From positions 1,488,001 to 1,552,000 of the forward strand of contig NC_060026.1 in assembly GCF_021134715.1 (NCBI RefSeq): a stretch of DNA of 64,000 nucleotides, given 5' to 3'. Position 1 is the first letter of the stretch; every line of letters begins with the position of its first letter. The notes beneath the pieces were generated by a model. That model was given only the letters and a program-made list of their open reading frames with translations, was not told the DNA's origin and did not search any database. This DNA is from Daphnia pulex. Lineage: Eukaryota; Arthropoda; Branchiopoda; Diplostraca; Daphniidae. A program made the position numbers and the translations under genes. Shown piece after piece: positions 48,666 through 61,421 of the stretch.

Positions 48666-49567
48666 TTTTTATTCAACAGAATCCAGCCATCCTTTTTTGG
48701 TTTTATCACAAGTTTGACTGAAACAAACTTGACAAAAGTGGAAAATTTTTTATAAACAAAAGTGCTAAGCGATCCCAACCTAGAATTTTTTTGCGTTTAT
48801 ATTCGGTTGATAATTGTTTGTTTTTTAAAAACAGATTTGCTCCATCCAAAAAATGAATTTTGATGGTGTCATGTTCCTCTCAAAATACGCGTCGAGTCTC
48901 TCAATCCTCGACGTGTGTGTCACTTTTTTTTTTTTTTTGAAATTGTGTACAAACAAACTGCCGGCCTTTGTTGCCGTATTGTCTGTGTTGACTCGAGTAG
49001 TTTTTTTCTTTTTTGTTGTTTGTTTTGTTTCACTCTTTTTTATCGTCTCGTTCTCCGTCGAAACAAAATTTTGCTTAATCCAATCACTTTTGAGTGTGGC
49101 CTGAAATTGTTTTGTCCTTCTTCTTCTTGTCTATAAACTTTCAATGTCGTCCCCTCACACAATCTTTTTTTATCTTGTATTTGTGACATTGATATATAAT
49201 GCAATTAGACATTCAAATGGGGGATGATTTCGAAGCGATAGGAGGAGAAAAACACAATTTTCGGATGATATTTTTAAAAGTTGAATGGCGGCAAGATTAT
49301 ACGACAACGGCGGGAGAATTCAAAAGGAAGCTCACACACACGAATACCAAAACAAGCGGAAAAAAGAAACAGTAAGAATTTTGTTTTCTTGAAAAATTAA
49401 TTGATGAAAAAGTTGAGTATATTTTTATTTAAAAAAAAAATCTTGTTAAGATTGATGAGCTTATGTTTCTTATATTCAATTACAGAAACGTTTTGATGGT
49501 TGACTGGATTTGAAATCATTTGTTATTATTATTTTTAGCCTCATCAACAGTTGGATTGTGTGTTTTG
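48666..49567. other. Convergent intergenic region after ZnT1
   Basis: AT-rich with long T and A runs; presumed 3' UTRs of ZnT1 and of the receptor gene on the other strand. No gene seen. Confidence 0.5.
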
Positions 49568-52500
49568 TTAAACTGGCGTTCCGACTCGATTCTGTGGAAC
49601 GTCGCTCGGTCCGGGAGTCTCTTGAAGCGGAACGCATTCCTCGCCGTCGTCAGCACCGCCTTTACCACTTTCGACCTTTTGACCGCCCAATTTCCTGCTT
49701 TTGTTTGGAGGGGGGAATGTTTTATTTGTCGTGACTCTTTTGCTTTTTATTAGCTCATTCTATTACTTTTAGTGGCTTTTATAGCCAGCCATTTATTTAG
49801 TCAAATTACCTGTTGCGTCGTCGACAATGGATCACTCCCGCCAAGACGATTAGATTGCCCAGGATGAGTCCAGCAATGATGGAAGTAGGAACGATCAAAT
49901 CTTCAGTAAAAATTTAACAAATTTCAATTTAATTAATTCAAATTTTTTTTACTAATTAGATTTTTTTTTTAAATTACCGTATGTGAGACTGTAGGTTAAT
50001 TCGCCAGCTTCCGGTTCGGTAGCAGTTCGGTTAATTGCTTTATGATTCTTCGGAGTGTGATTGGATGACGACGAGGATTTATTATTGAAATGTTTAATAT
50101 CTAAATAATTCAGAAATTAATTTTAATAGGGGCCTAAGAATTTCATCGGCAAGTGTATAATAATACCAATGCAGTCTGGCAGGTCTTCGTTCCACCTGTG
50201 CCCTTCTTGGTCCAGGCAGGTGAGATTGCGGAAGCGTAGGCCCGTGTCGGGAAACACCTAAACAAGCGGTGAATTTAATTACACGCCTATTAAATAATCG
50301 AATCCATTTTAAAACTGTAAATTCAATCATTACGTGATCGACGGAACAAATGAATTCCGCCCTAGACGAATTACTTCCGGTGACTAGGTAACCCTGTTTA
50401 GGAACTCGCGGCGTCGGACACCCCATCGCTATCATTTAAACAGCAGAAAATGAGTATAATTCCATCTATATAATTATTTAATTCTCAAATTACCAGTGAA
50501 ATAGGCCATGAGTCCCCTCTTTGGAATGAAATGCGATTTGACCGACAGGGTGATGTTAATCTCATCGGAAGATGATTCAATCACCAGCGGCTCTTCCACT
50601 TGCCCGCATTTGTTGAGTAACAAGCGTGAATGTTCCGTCACGGTCAAAACATCTTTGCACTCGTGCTCTCCGTGCAGCACACCTGGTAATACCCGAAATA
50701 ATCCCATTATTTATTTAATCAAGTGTAAATGGTATTTTTATTAGTTTTACTTCTGATGGACAAATCGAGTAAAGTGAGTCGAACTCGACGTCCGTGAGTG
50801 GCTCGAACGGTCCACCGGCAATCGACCGTTTCCTCGGCTCCTGACGAGGCTCCTGTCGAGGCTCCTTTAATGCTTCCACGGTAGTAGGAAGGGTATCCCA
50901 TATTGTGTAGGTAACCCCAGCCAACGACCTGCTCCGGCCCTGGATACCATTTGGGTTTGATTGAAACCGGAGTCGACAAAAGCACTTCTCCCGCCGTTTC
51001 CATCGTTGTAGGCGTGACTCGAGAATCCTCTTCAGAGACCAGGATTTGCCCAGGAGCACTTTGCTGCTGCTGCATTTCGGGAGTGACAATTTCGATTTTG
51101 GCGTCACAACTGTACCTAGCCGACTTGGCTGTTGCAAAGAAAGAAAGAAAAGATGATTTGCCAATAAAGCGGAAAAGCGGATATTTTTCTCTTTGTGTGT
51201 GAGAGAGGATTGAAGCCCGTTGACGTGTAAAAATATATCTATGGGAAAGTAATATTATTGCTAGGGTGGGGGGGTGAGACAGCTTTTGTTTCTTTTTTTA
51301 GTCTTCGAGGGAGTCTTCTTCTGGCTCCTGGAAAAAAACAAGGAGGATGTTGTGTTGGTGCTGTCGAAGCCAGCAGTCGGATATCGTATATCACTCTCTC
51401 AACATTCTTTTCTTATTCTTTCCTGTGGGCGCCTTTTGTATTCTTCGCCGGATGCTTTTGCGGGGTGTTGACAACACAAAGGGCAGAGATACACACACAC
51501 ACATCTGTGTGTGTGTGTGTGAAAACGATTTATTACAGTTCCATCTATAAGGATTCATTTTTGCGGAAGGGGTCTCATTTGAGAGTCAAATTACAAAACG
51601 TGACATGTGATCGATGAGCGTTGTAATTAACAATCAGTCTATATCTGATCCGATTCTATTCCGGCGGCTTATATATACAAGTCCATCTCTTTCAGACATG
51701 TACGCAGAGAAGTGGCGAGGCTTATTAATAAGTTGTTGTACGTGTTTTTCTTTTTCTGCTGGTCTAGACATGTCAGAGAGTGAAAAAAGAGAGTGGCTTT
51801 TTGAGAGACTCTCACGTAAAAAAAGGGTGGCGGTGGTAGAGAGAGCGCGCTAGACTTTATTGATCCGGTGTATATCCATCCTATACTATACTATGTGTGT
51901 ATGGGCTGCTGCTGCTGGATCTTAGCCGAAAAACACACACGGACACATGCGCAAAGACAACAAGGAAAAGTTTCCGGTGGAGAGAAAAAACAAAAACTTT
52001 GCACTCTGAATAATTTTTAAAATGATCCCCCAAAATACTAAACCTGGGATGCAGTTGTAGAGAACTTGGAGTTTGCCATCTCCCCATTGCTTGGCTTGCG
52101 GTTCATCGTTTTCCAATTGGACGGTGCAGTTGTTTAAGCCGCTACATCTGTTCAAAAAGAAGGAAGAAATGTTGTATTGATTATGCTAAAAGGAGCTCGG
52201 ATGTACTACTACTGCACTAGTAGTAGACTAGTAGTTACTTTCATGTTTTTAAGTGGATGACAAATGCTTTACTCCATCAACGCTGACATCCCCCCTCAGA
52301 CTACTAAAAGCCTCTCCTCCTTTTGTGTGTGTCCCCCCTCGACTACTACCGACGCAAATAAACTATTGAAAAAGTTGCCCGTGCGTGCTGGAAAAACCTA
52401 CTCCCCCCCTATACTGAACTTTATTCTCTCCCCTGTCGATATCTATCGAGATGATATTGCACAGCTGCTGGTGAAATCTTTTTTGAATCATCCATCAACC

Positions 52501-53026
52501 GTTGGTTGGACGACCCAAACTCTAAATCAGACTTGGCTGATTAACGCGGCCAATTGACTGATTAATTGGGTGTAGAGTGCCATTAGCTAAGTAGATGGGA
52601 CGACAAAACCTACCGGCGGTTGACAGTCGATTGGACGGAGAATAATCGCCGGCGACTATCCAGTTCGATCATTTCCTGCAGTTCCTCCTGATCGGTTATA
52701 TTCTTTGGTTGTTGTTGAATGGCCGATGACACCGGTGGCAGTAGGGAAGAGATGTTGATCGGCATCAGAAATCCGCATCCATCCGAATCTTGTCCGTCGA
52801 AAACCGCCCGATGGATAACCAAAACTTCCGTCTCGGACTCGCAAACAAGTTGCAGTATCTCCTCCTTGCAGGCCGTTCCATTTTTCAATTCTACAACAAA
52901 AATGTTAAAACATAAAAAAACAGAGGCCGTACATATTTGCTGGGGTGATTTTTATATACCTTGAGATTGCGCCGCGTGAACGATGACACAAAAGAGTAGT
53001 AATCCAATGATGAGTTGACGTGCCAT
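49568..53026 (-). CDS. Type I membrane protein with SUEL lectin, CUB and sushi domains
   Basis: Ten exons: 53026-52960, 52890-52614, 52147-52044, 51128-50751, 50682-50494, 50428-50334, 50257-50167, 50100-49978, 49900-49810, 49694-49568; all in phase, about 515 residues. Signal peptide MARQLIIGLLLFCVIVHAAQ. Residues of about 25-160 form a SUEL/galactose-binding lectin domain (ACKEEILQLVCESE, CSGLNNCTV, VLYNCIPAKSARYSC). A linker leads to a CUB domain (GWGYLHNMGYPSYYRG, DCRWTVRATHGRRVRLTLLDL, CGQVEEPLVIESSSDEINI, GLMAYFT). One sushi/CCP module follows (AMGCPTPRVPKQGY, FICSVDH, LTCLDQEGHRWNEDLPDC). Then come a Ser/Asn stalk, one transmembrane helix (SIIAGLILGNLIVLAGVI), a CRRRN stop-transfer and a 43-residue tail. 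Probably a cell-surface recognition or guidance receptor (EVA-1-like lectin context); ligand unknown. Confidence 0.85.
51129..52043 (-). other. Intron of the SUEL receptor with a CA/TG hairpin microsatellite
   Basis: A 915-bp intron. At 51491-51521 a CA run is followed by a TG run around ATCT and can fold into a near-perfect hairpin. A CAG/CTG-rich short run is near 51905-51917. No hidden exon is supported. Confidence 0.5.
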
Positions 53027-54700
53027 TTTCTGAAATAACTTTTGTCCTTTTTTTAAAAAATTTTGTTGTTTTTCTCTCTGGTTTTTGGACGGATTTATTT
53101 CTTAGGTCATCATTGGCTGAAGCGACAAAACAAGTATAGACGCACACACAACACTTTTTTTTCGGTCGAGGAAACAAACGGAGACACGTGCGGATCTGTT
53201 AGCCGTCGCTGTGATACTGACGCCGCCGTGGGCCCCTGACGCGGACGTCAATATACACACACACCGGATTGCCAGTGCACTACTACCCCCGGATGGTTAA
53301 CTCTATACTCACAGAGAGAAGCAGCTGTGCTGCTGTCGCGCTCTCTGATATATATTTATGTATATGCCGCCGCTTCTACTAAAAGGTAATAACGACAATT
53401 GGCTCTTCTCTTATTTTTTGAAAGCAGACGGCTTGCCGGGCGGGAATCCATGACGTTTCCGTGATTGCCAATTTAAGACCGAGATTAGATTTGTGGATTA
53501 TTTGTATCTTATCCTCTACGTCGTCTCCCCCTTCCATCGCTTTGTCTTAATTAAAGTTTCCGGGGCGGATGGAGAGAAGAGAAAACACCTCCCCTCGATC
53601 TGGCCATTCGAGTGACTCTTTTGACCGCTAGATGGCTCACCAGAGCTAAATAGTACCGACGAAATTCACGGTTTATTCGATATCTACGTGGAATTTGTTT
53701 TAATTATTCTGCATTATTCATTACGAATCGTTAACGCTCGATATGTAAATGTTGACTAAGTTAAATAATAGATTTTTAAAAAATTTTGGATTTTTTCGAG
53801 TAAAAAAGTTATTTAACACAACAAGGTTGCCATGTTTCGATATTTGTCCGCCTGGTGGGCTAGTTCTTGTGTGTCCCTCCTCCCTGTTGTGAGGATTTCG
53901 CTTTTTCGCTGCGAATAATAAAATTTTTTCCAACACACAGCAGCGAGATAGCACTAGAGCAGTCGAATTTCGTAATCTTTACATGTAAAAACTATTGCCT
54001 ACGTTCATACTATTGAAACTCTCTTCCTTCCTGTCGTCGTCATAAAGAAGTGTGTGTGTCATCAAGAGTTTTGACTTTTTGTTTCCCCCCACTGAACAGC
54101 ATCGGTTATTTTATCCCTTGTGTAAGTTTTGTTCGTGTCGGTAGACGCCTCTCGAAAAAATAACAGATTTACTGCTATCTTTTTCCAATCAGCCCCTCCA
54201 TAAAATTTTGATTTTTTCTTTACTTTTTCCTTATACTCCCTCCCCATTCTACTCGAGAGAAAAAATTACGTGTAACATTTCCCGTATAATATCGATATAC
54301 CCACCCTACCACCGTCTGATGTTCAAGTGACGTTTCAAAATACCACCCCTGGCTGCTGGGTCTTCCGTCTTGTGTGTGGTGTTGTTTGGTGCCTTCATTT
54401 TTATAACGACGTGTTTTGCATTTCGTAACACTTAACAAACCAGCGGCTTGGAGGAATCGTATTTTGATTTTTTCCTAGAATTTTTCAAGTTCAGAATTCT
54501 CAAACAGTTTCCTGGTTTGGGGTATATAGCTTTTTGTTCTTGTTTTGTTTTAGTAGGTCAGAAGCACAGGAAGCCAATCAAATTCTCTTTTTTTTTATTC
54601 CCAATATGTATAAGGATTCTACCTTGGCTAATTTTTTTGCACAAGGTTGTGAACTGATGTTTTTTTCTTTCTTGTTGCAGCTTCAGTTTACAGCAGAGTC
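53027..54700. promoter_or_regulatory. Divergent promoter region between the SUEL receptor and Rab5
   Basis: No coding exon. A splice acceptor TTGTTGCAG ends at 54680, 20 bases before the Rab5 ATG, so Rab5 has a non-coding upstream exon within this stretch. CA repeats occur at 53255-53270. GC content is higher around 53170-53240, which may mark the receptor's promoter. Confidence 0.45.
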
Positions 54701-55580
54701 ATGGCCAATCGTGGGAATCAAGCTGGAACAGCAACAGCAGCAGCCGGTGGAGCTGCACAGCGACCAAATGGTGCCACACAGGGCAAAATCTGCCAGTTCA
54801 AACTGGTGCTTCTCGGTGAGTCTGCAGTGGGAAAGTCCAGTCTGGTTCTCCGTTTTGTCAAAGGACAGTTCCATGAATACCAGGAGAGTACCATCGGAGG
54901 TAAACATGATTTCATCTCCACTCTTTGATCACAGTTGTTAATGTTGTCGTTTTCTTTCCAGCGGCTTTCTTGACACAGACAGTCTGTTTGGATGACACAA
55001 CTGTCAAATTTGAGATTTGGGATACTGCTGGCCAGGAACGATACCACAGTCTTGCCCCCATGTATTACAGGTACGATTGATCATAAAACAAAAAGTGTCA
55101 ACTTGTATCAATAACACCTTTGTTGATATTTGCAGAGGGGCACAGGCGGCTATTGTAGTGTACGACATAACAAACCAAGACACTTTTGGCCGGGCCAAGG
55201 TCTGGGTGAAAGAGTTGCAACGTCAAGCCTCCCCTAACATTGTCATTGCCTTGGCGGGCAACAAAGCCGACTTGGCCGCTAAACGTGCTGTTGAATTTGA
55301 CGAAGCTAAAGGCTACGCCGAAGAAAACGGACTTCTATTTATGGAAACGTCAGCCAAGACGGCCATGAACGTCAACGACATCTTCTTGGCTATCGGTAAA
55401 TTCAACTCATTACTCACATGCAATTATTCTTCTCTATGTACATCTTTCTTTTTGCACTTGACAGCCAAGAAACTACCTAAGAACGACGGAGCTGGAGGTG
55501 TTGGCGGAAGCAGTGGGCAGGGTAGGAGGCTAGACAGAGCTGAAGACGGCAACAAACCAGCTTCCTCGTGCTGCAAGTGA
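54701..55580 (+). CDS. Rab5: Small GTPase Rab5
   Basis: Early-endosome GTPase controlling endosome fusion and clathrin-dependent uptake. Exons read: 54701-54899, 54962-55070, 55136-55395, 55465-55580; 227 residues. The P-loop GESAVGKSS, switch I with QESTIGGAAF, switch [21 protein letters not shown], guanine motifs NKAD and ETSAKT, and a double-Cys prenylation end SSCCK are all present. QESTIGGAAFLTQ and [14 protein letters not shown] identify Rab5 among Rabs. The N-terminus has an Ala/Gly-rich extension (about 29 residues before [11 protein letters not shown]), and the C-terminus ends CCK rather than CCSN as in vertebrates. The ATG follows a 5' UTR intron acceptor. Confidence 0.97.
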
Positions 55581-56834
55581 TCACGAAATAATTAAACAAC
55601 AAAAAAAAGAAACTAAACAAAGAAAAAAAACACATACTACACACATTTATGAAAGACAACAAAAACAACAAAAAAACCATATATTAAAAAAAAAGAAAAA
55701 ATCATCCGTTCTTTGTTTTCTTTGTTTTTTCCACACGCGGGGATCCAATTCCTTTTCTTTCTTATTATTATTTTTCCCTAATTTTTTTTTTTGTAAACCA
55801 TCAAAAGGACTTTTATATCATATCCCTTTACAGCATCCCCCTCCCCCCATCAGAATATAATTTGCAGCATTTAAATAGTTACAACCTTTTTTGGGGATTA
55901 TCCGTTGTGTCGATCGTTTATTTTTTAATTTTTTTTTTATTCAAACGGAGCAGCGACATTCCAAATTAAATGGCGAATTTGAATTGGAAAAGAAAACAAG
56001 GCAAGGGTTTACAAAAAATAATGGCCTGACTCTGTATTATTAAATCTCCCGACCATCATCAACCATGTTTTTTTTCTATTTTGGTTTTTACATAACACAC
56101 ACCTTTTTTCCCCCCACGTTTTTACTTCAAACAAACTTGTGTGATGGTTCTTTTTTCTCGTGTGTAGAATTTCTTCCCCCCGTTTCTTTTGTGTATACTC
56201 GAACCTCCCCCCCGCCCTTCAAAACTTTTGTATATCAAGCTTTGTGAAACCTTGATTACCTTTTTTTTTTTTTATATACAAATCAATGTAGGTGTTCCAC
56301 ACATTTCTTCTCTATATACCTATTTAGCTTTTTCTCTCCTTGATCATGATCGTGGCCCTCCCAATATCTTTCGAATAATGTCCTAACTTGGATATCGTGT
56401 AAGTAACGCTGCTATATCAGGAAATGTACATTTCTTGCCTTGCCCGTTGATTTCATTTCATTCTTTCTTTAATTGGCTTTACTGATACTGATAAGCCTTT
56501 GCACTTTGGAAGTTGAAATGAGTGGAGAAATAACGAGAAAAATTTGGATATTCTTGTGAAAAGGCGAATCTATATTGATGCACATGGTACAAATACGAAT
56601 GACATTTCACAAGAGGTAATTTTTTTTACAGCCAAATTTCAGCAGCTTTTGTCCAAGTGGGAACTCGTGGTGGTAATTAGTTTTCTGGTTCTGGATGACA
56701 GCTGACCCAGAATTACCTAGTGAAAGAACAGAACAGTTAGAGACAATTTACACGGCGTCATTAAAACTAGTGAACTTACCTAAGAATCAGACTGCCATTT
56801 GCTTCCATGTGACTGCGAGTGGTTGAGAATGGAT
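55581..56834. other. Convergent intergenic region between Rab5 and eL41
   Basis: Rab5 3' UTR with A- and T-rich low complexity and C runs (for example near 55845), then presumed 3' UTR of eL41. No gene seen. Confidence 0.5.
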
Positions 56835-57016
56835 TTACTTGGAGCGAGCACGCATCTTCCTGCGCTTACGCTTAAGCCTACGCATACGCTTCTTACGCCA
56901 CTAAAGAAAGAAAGAGCCGGCCATTAGATTCACAAGCCTCGAGACAAGCATCACAGTACACCGATACATGAAACACATAGAATAGGTAGAAAAACGATAA
57001 TTACCTTAGCTCTCAT
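56835..57016 (-). CDS. RpL41: Ribosomal protein eL41 (RpL41), 25 residues
   Basis: Smallest eukaryotic ribosomal protein, a single basic helix at the inter-subunit bridge. Exon 57016-57005 codes MRAK; intron 57004-56901; exon 56900-56835 codes WRKKRMRRLKRKRRKMRARSK and stop. The full sequence matches the nearly invariant eL41. It is too short and too split for an open-frame search. A further intron lies in the 5' UTR: acceptor TTTCATTTAG just before AGACCGACTGCATC-ATG, donor GTAAGTTC near 57139. The upstream leader (CTCTTCTCTGCAGTCTTTCC on the minus strand) is pyrimidine-rich, like the TOP leaders of ribosomal protein mRNAs. Confidence 0.96.
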
Positions 57017-57406
57017 GATGCAGTCGGTCTCTAAATGAAACAAGGAAAACGAAACAGTCGGTTAGAGATGTTGAAAACGAGGCAATTGTTGGATGATATT
57101 GGATTTTGTTAACTCAGTAAAACCAAGAATGAACTTACCTAGGAAAGACTGCAGAGAAGAGTGAGAGAGCCAGTGCCTGATGGTCTCCTACATTGCCTAT
57201 TTCCGTTTCCACTCCTTTCTTTAAAAATAGTTGAAATATTATATCGTAAAACATATTAAAACCTATATTAATTTGATGCTAGAAAAATTAGCAATTTTAT
57301 TATGGGTAAAGTATTGTTTTAATTAATATTTTAGTAAATAAATTTGATAACTGGCACAATGCAAACCCGCTGTCGGGGTTGTTTACAACGAAAAAAAAAA
57401 GGAAAA
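57017..57406. promoter_or_regulatory. Compact divergent promoter of RpL41 and TAF5
   Basis: Only 390 bp separate the start codons of a ribosomal protein gene and a TFIID subunit gene. Part of it is the 5' UTR intron and leader of RpL41. The core promoter space between transcripts may be less than 250 bp. No TATA box in a convincing position. Confidence 0.5.
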
Positions 57407-59962
57407 ATGGAGTTCGATATGAATCAGATATCTCAAACAAGTAATTCAAACGCGAAAATTGAAGCATCTGAAAGTCAAAACAGTGAAGTTCCAAGTGAAA
57501 ACAGTGCAGTTCAACCTGTAGAACCAGAAAATGTCGACTCCAATACCCTTGCGGCCGTATTACAGTTTCTTCAGAAGCACAACCTGAAAGTAACTGAAAA
57601 TGACATGATTATTTTTAAATTTCGGCGTCTCATTTATTTACAATGTATTAGGGGACGGCTGATATTTTGAAAAAAGAAGCACGGCTCAAGGAGGATCAAT
57701 TACGAGATGCACAAGCTCTTCAAGTGGATTCAGAGGCAACAAATTTGCTCTCATCATACAAGAGCGAAGGAGACCCAAATGCCTACGAAAAAGCTTACCT
57801 AAGTTACAGGAGATTTGTGGAAAGCTCGCTGGATGTTTATAAAGTATGGTCAAAAGATATTCAACTCAATTTCAAATAATAATTTCAATTTGTTTACTTT
57901 TCAGCATGAGCTGTCCCTAGTATTGTACCCTTTATTTGTCCACATGTATTTGGAAATGATTTACAACCAACATGAATCAGAAGCCGCTAAATTTATGGAA
58001 CGTTTTTCAACAGATCAGGAAGATTATTATCAGGATGATCTTAAAAAAGTTTCTTTTATTACCAAAAAAGAACACATGAAAGGCAGTGATCTCATGGAGA
58101 ATTTCAAGTAACAAATCACTTTTTTTTTAAATAAAATCGTCAATCATAAAAACTTAAATTGTTAAACAGATCAAGTCAGTTCACCGTTCGAATGTCCCGG
58201 GATACTTACTCGGTTTTGAAGCGGTTTTTGCAGGACAAGAACCAATCAATTGTCATGAACGTCATTCAGGAACACTTGTACGTCGACATGTACGAAGGAG
58301 TGCCGAGAAATAAAGCCCAAGTTGAATCCACAGCCGGAGCCATGGAAGGCGAGGCCAACAGACAAGGTACACAAATCAAGAGATTAGAAAGAAATCCCCA
58401 AAACAATTACCAATTCTTTTCACTTACAGTAAACAAGACCAAAATCTACTATGGTCTGCTCAAAGAGCCCGATATCCAGCTTCCGGTAGTCGAGGAGGAA
58501 GAGGACGGAGAACCCGGCGAAGGTGGTGAAAAGCCCAAAAAGAAGAAACCCAAAAAGGATCCGTTGCTCAACAAGAAAGCCAAGAGCGACCCTAATGCTC
58601 CACCGGCCAGCCGATTGCCATTACCAGATTTGTAAGATGCAGATGCAGTGAAAAATGGTGTGGAAAAAAAGGAAAATGGTTGAGCTGTGAGTTTCTGTTT
58701 CAGGAGAGATATCGACAAACTGGAGAAGGTCAGGGCCCTACGAGAAGCCAGCAAGAGGGTGGCTCTTGGTCCAGACAATTTGCCGTCCATTTGTTTCTAC
58801 ACGATGCTGAATTGCGCGGAAACGTCAGTTATTCTAATTTACCTGATTTTTTCCATTCAATTTGAAATTATAATTTTTTTTCTTTTTCCCTTTTTGTGAA
58901 TGACAGGGTCACGTGCGTCGAATTCTGCGAGGATTCGTCACTATTAGCCGTAGGGTTTTCCGATTCCATCCTCAAAGTTTGGAGTCTTGTACCCCAGAAA
59001 CTCCGGGCCATGAAACCGGCCGAGCAATTGGCCGATATCGACAAGGAGGCCGAAGATGTTCTCGTTCGTATGATGGACGACAAGACGGGTGAGACTATGA
59101 AAGTCCTTCACGGCCATTGCGGGCCGGTTTACGCTGCCTCGTTCAGTCACGACCGGACGTTACTCTTATCATCGTCGGAAGACGCCACGATCCGGCTGTG
59201 GAGTTTGCAGACGTGGACCTGCCTGGTGGTCTATAAAGGCCACATTTACCCCGTGTGGGACGTGAGGTTTTCCCCTCACGGCTACTATTTCTCATCAGTC
59301 GGACATGATCGGACTGCCAGACTTTGGGCCACCGATCATCACCAGCCTTTAAGGATCTTTGCCGGCCATTATTCAGACGTTGACGTGGTCCAATTCCATC
59401 CCAATTCCAATTACGTCGCCACAGGTTCCAGCGATAGGAGCGTCCGTTTATGGGATTGCGTAACTGGCAACTGTGTCCGGCTAATGACTGGTCATAAAGT
59501 AAAAACATTTTCATCCTTTTTATGAGTTTGTTTTTCTTTACAAGTTTTTTGTTTGTGTAGGGAACCGTCTCGGCGTTGTGTTTCTCCACCGACGGCCGTT
59601 TTCTGGCATCCGGTGGAGCTGATCAAAAAGTCCTGTTATGGGATCTGGCTCACGGTCACTTATTGGCCGACCTGCCTGGGCACACGATGACAATCTCCAG
59701 TTTGGCCTTCAGTCGAGACGGGACCGTGTTCGCCACGTCTTCCCTGGACGGCTCCATCCAACTGTGGGATTTCTTCCGGATGACGGATGAGTCCTCTTTA
59801 GAGGACGTCAACATCTCGGGTCACAATCCAGACCTTCTCAAGCGGAGTAACGCCATTGAATCGCTCCGCCTGGCACGTTACCCGACCAAAGCCACTCCTG
59901 TCATGTCATTGCATTTCACGCGGAGGAATTTGCTACTCGCTGCCGGCATGTTTGAAGGCTAA
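57407..59962 (+). CDS. Taf5: TFIID subunit TAF5 (WD40)
   Basis: Scaffold subunit of the general transcription factor TFIID. Exons read: 57407-57589, 57652-57843, 57905-58107, 58170-58366, 58430-58631, 58704-58823, 58907-59498, 59561-59962; about 697 residues, close to fly TAF5 (about 700). The N-terminus has a LisH-like helix pair (LAAVLQFLQKHNLK, GTADILKKEARLKE). The TAF5 NTD2 domain follows (YRRFVESSLDVYK, LYPLFVHMYLEMIYN, FMERFSTDQEDYY). A Lys/Glu-rich linker comes next, then six WD40 repeats with GH...WD/LW spacing (GHCGPVYAASFS, GHIYPVWDVRFS, GHYSDVDVVQFH, GHKGTVSALCFS, GHTMTISSLAFS). An in-frame ATG at 57359 is an alternative start; 57407 has the better context (AAAAATGG). Confidence 0.94.
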
Positions 59963-61421
59963 TCCCTCGATTCACACCAATTTTTAAAAAATAATAATAA
60001 GAATTAAAATACATATAACTTTGTCTCTTATTTCCACAGATCCATTTTGTTGTTGTCAAGTCGGGAAAAACCAAATTCTGTCGAGTTGGCTACGTATTTT
60101 TCGTAAACGTGCCTAGTGAACCTCGAGACCGCTGTATAAATAGAAGATAATCGACCTGGTTTTTTCCGAGTCGATCTAGAAGTTTCCAGTTTGAGTCAGT
60201 CCGAATGGTTAAATTCCTATTGCTACGCAGTGAACCTTTGAATTTGAACCAAACCTTGGAAAAATCCCAAAGAACTGTTCAAATATTAAAAGAAAAACGA
60301 GCAAAGTCTAGACCATAAAATGGAGACTTAACGGGATAATAAAATTCAAATTTCTTTGTAGACCAAATAAGGTTGGAGCTAGACAAAAGTCACACGTAAC
60401 TTGTTTCTTTGGACACGTATAGCGACCGGTCGGTCGTCATGTGTGCACACATAATTTATTATTTTTTCGCCAATAATTAATTTTAATTGAATCAGAAAAA
60501 AATCCCGGAAATTTGATTTAGTCCCAAGTGTATTAAAATACTGTATTCTTATCGCGTTGTCGTTCAAAGATTCCTTCAACAGAAGAAAGGAACTGTTGAT
60601 TTATTATCACACATAAGGGAATGACGCAATCGGCTGTGTAGGCCCCAACACACCAAATGTGGCATAGCAACATTACATGTATACATCAAACAGCTTTGCG
60701 TAGGGGTAGCCAAAAAAAGGGATTTTAACTGAAATGACTCGACAGAAAGTTGTCGGTTGGGGGGCTCGGTTCGACCAATGCCAAAACATTGTGTACGTGT
60801 CCCAGTTTATTCGCACGTAACAATGTTCGTCAGCGAAAATGTTTACCATTCGTATAATGAACGTCAGCTGGCGCAGTTGCCATGCAAAGTCAACGAATAC
60901 GTAATATATTTTTTCGCCAGAAAAAAGGGTGTGTTAATAGGGAAAAGAAAAATGCTAAAAGATTTGTGTACGGTTTGGCAGCAGCAGTTAAAAAAAAAAG
61001 CCTCCCTCCAGTTTTTCGTGACACGAGTTGAGCACGTGAACAGCTAGTGGTTGGGCTCGTCTCTGATTGGCTGGCCATTCGCTTGTGGCGCCAATTTGAT
61101 CGCGCGGGATATTCCGTCAGCGCGGGCTCAACCCACCACGTTTTTTATTTTTCCTCTCCACTTCCCCACGTTCTCTACACACACACTTGTGTGTGTGTTC
61201 CTTTTTTTATTATTCCCAAACATTTTCTCAAAATTTTACACAGTCAGACCCTGTTAAAAGCTAAAAGATTCGGTACTAGTGAACCACAGTCGTTCACGTC
61301 GTCTTCAAGTGTTCACACACACAATCGTCTAAACTCCTCCAACCGTGTATCGTGCGATTATCAGGATTATTTCACGCCGCATTTGACAAGCAATATTTTT
61401 TTAAATAAGTTTTTCCTAAAA
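59963..61421. promoter_or_regulatory. Intergenic region and promoter of the cabut/KLF gene
   Basis: TAF5 3' UTR, then about 1.2 kb with no coding exon. The stretch around 61030-61140 is GC-richer, with an E-box pair (listed separately) and a CCAAT-box inverse (GATTGG at 61062). A CA/TG palindromic run occurs at 61178-61198 in the presumed 5' UTR. Confidence 0.45.
61033..61049 (+). promoter_or_regulatory. ChoRE-like E-box pair upstream of the cabut/KLF gene
   Basis: CACGTG at 61033-61038, five bases, then CTAGTG at 61044-61049. This is the spacing of a carbohydrate-response element bound by Mondo/ChREBP-Mlx, with the second box degenerate. It sits about 385 bp before the ATG. Confidence 0.45.

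Noticed and set aside
49510-49753. Plus-strand open frames near 49510-49750 with a hydrophobic start
   Set aside because: They lie opposite the cytoplasmic-tail exon of the SUEL receptor, which is supported by phase and domain context; no plus-strand splice or homology evidence.
51491-51521. CA/TG hairpin as a regulatory element
   Set aside because: Adjacent CA and TG microsatellite runs fold by default; such runs are scattered across the window.
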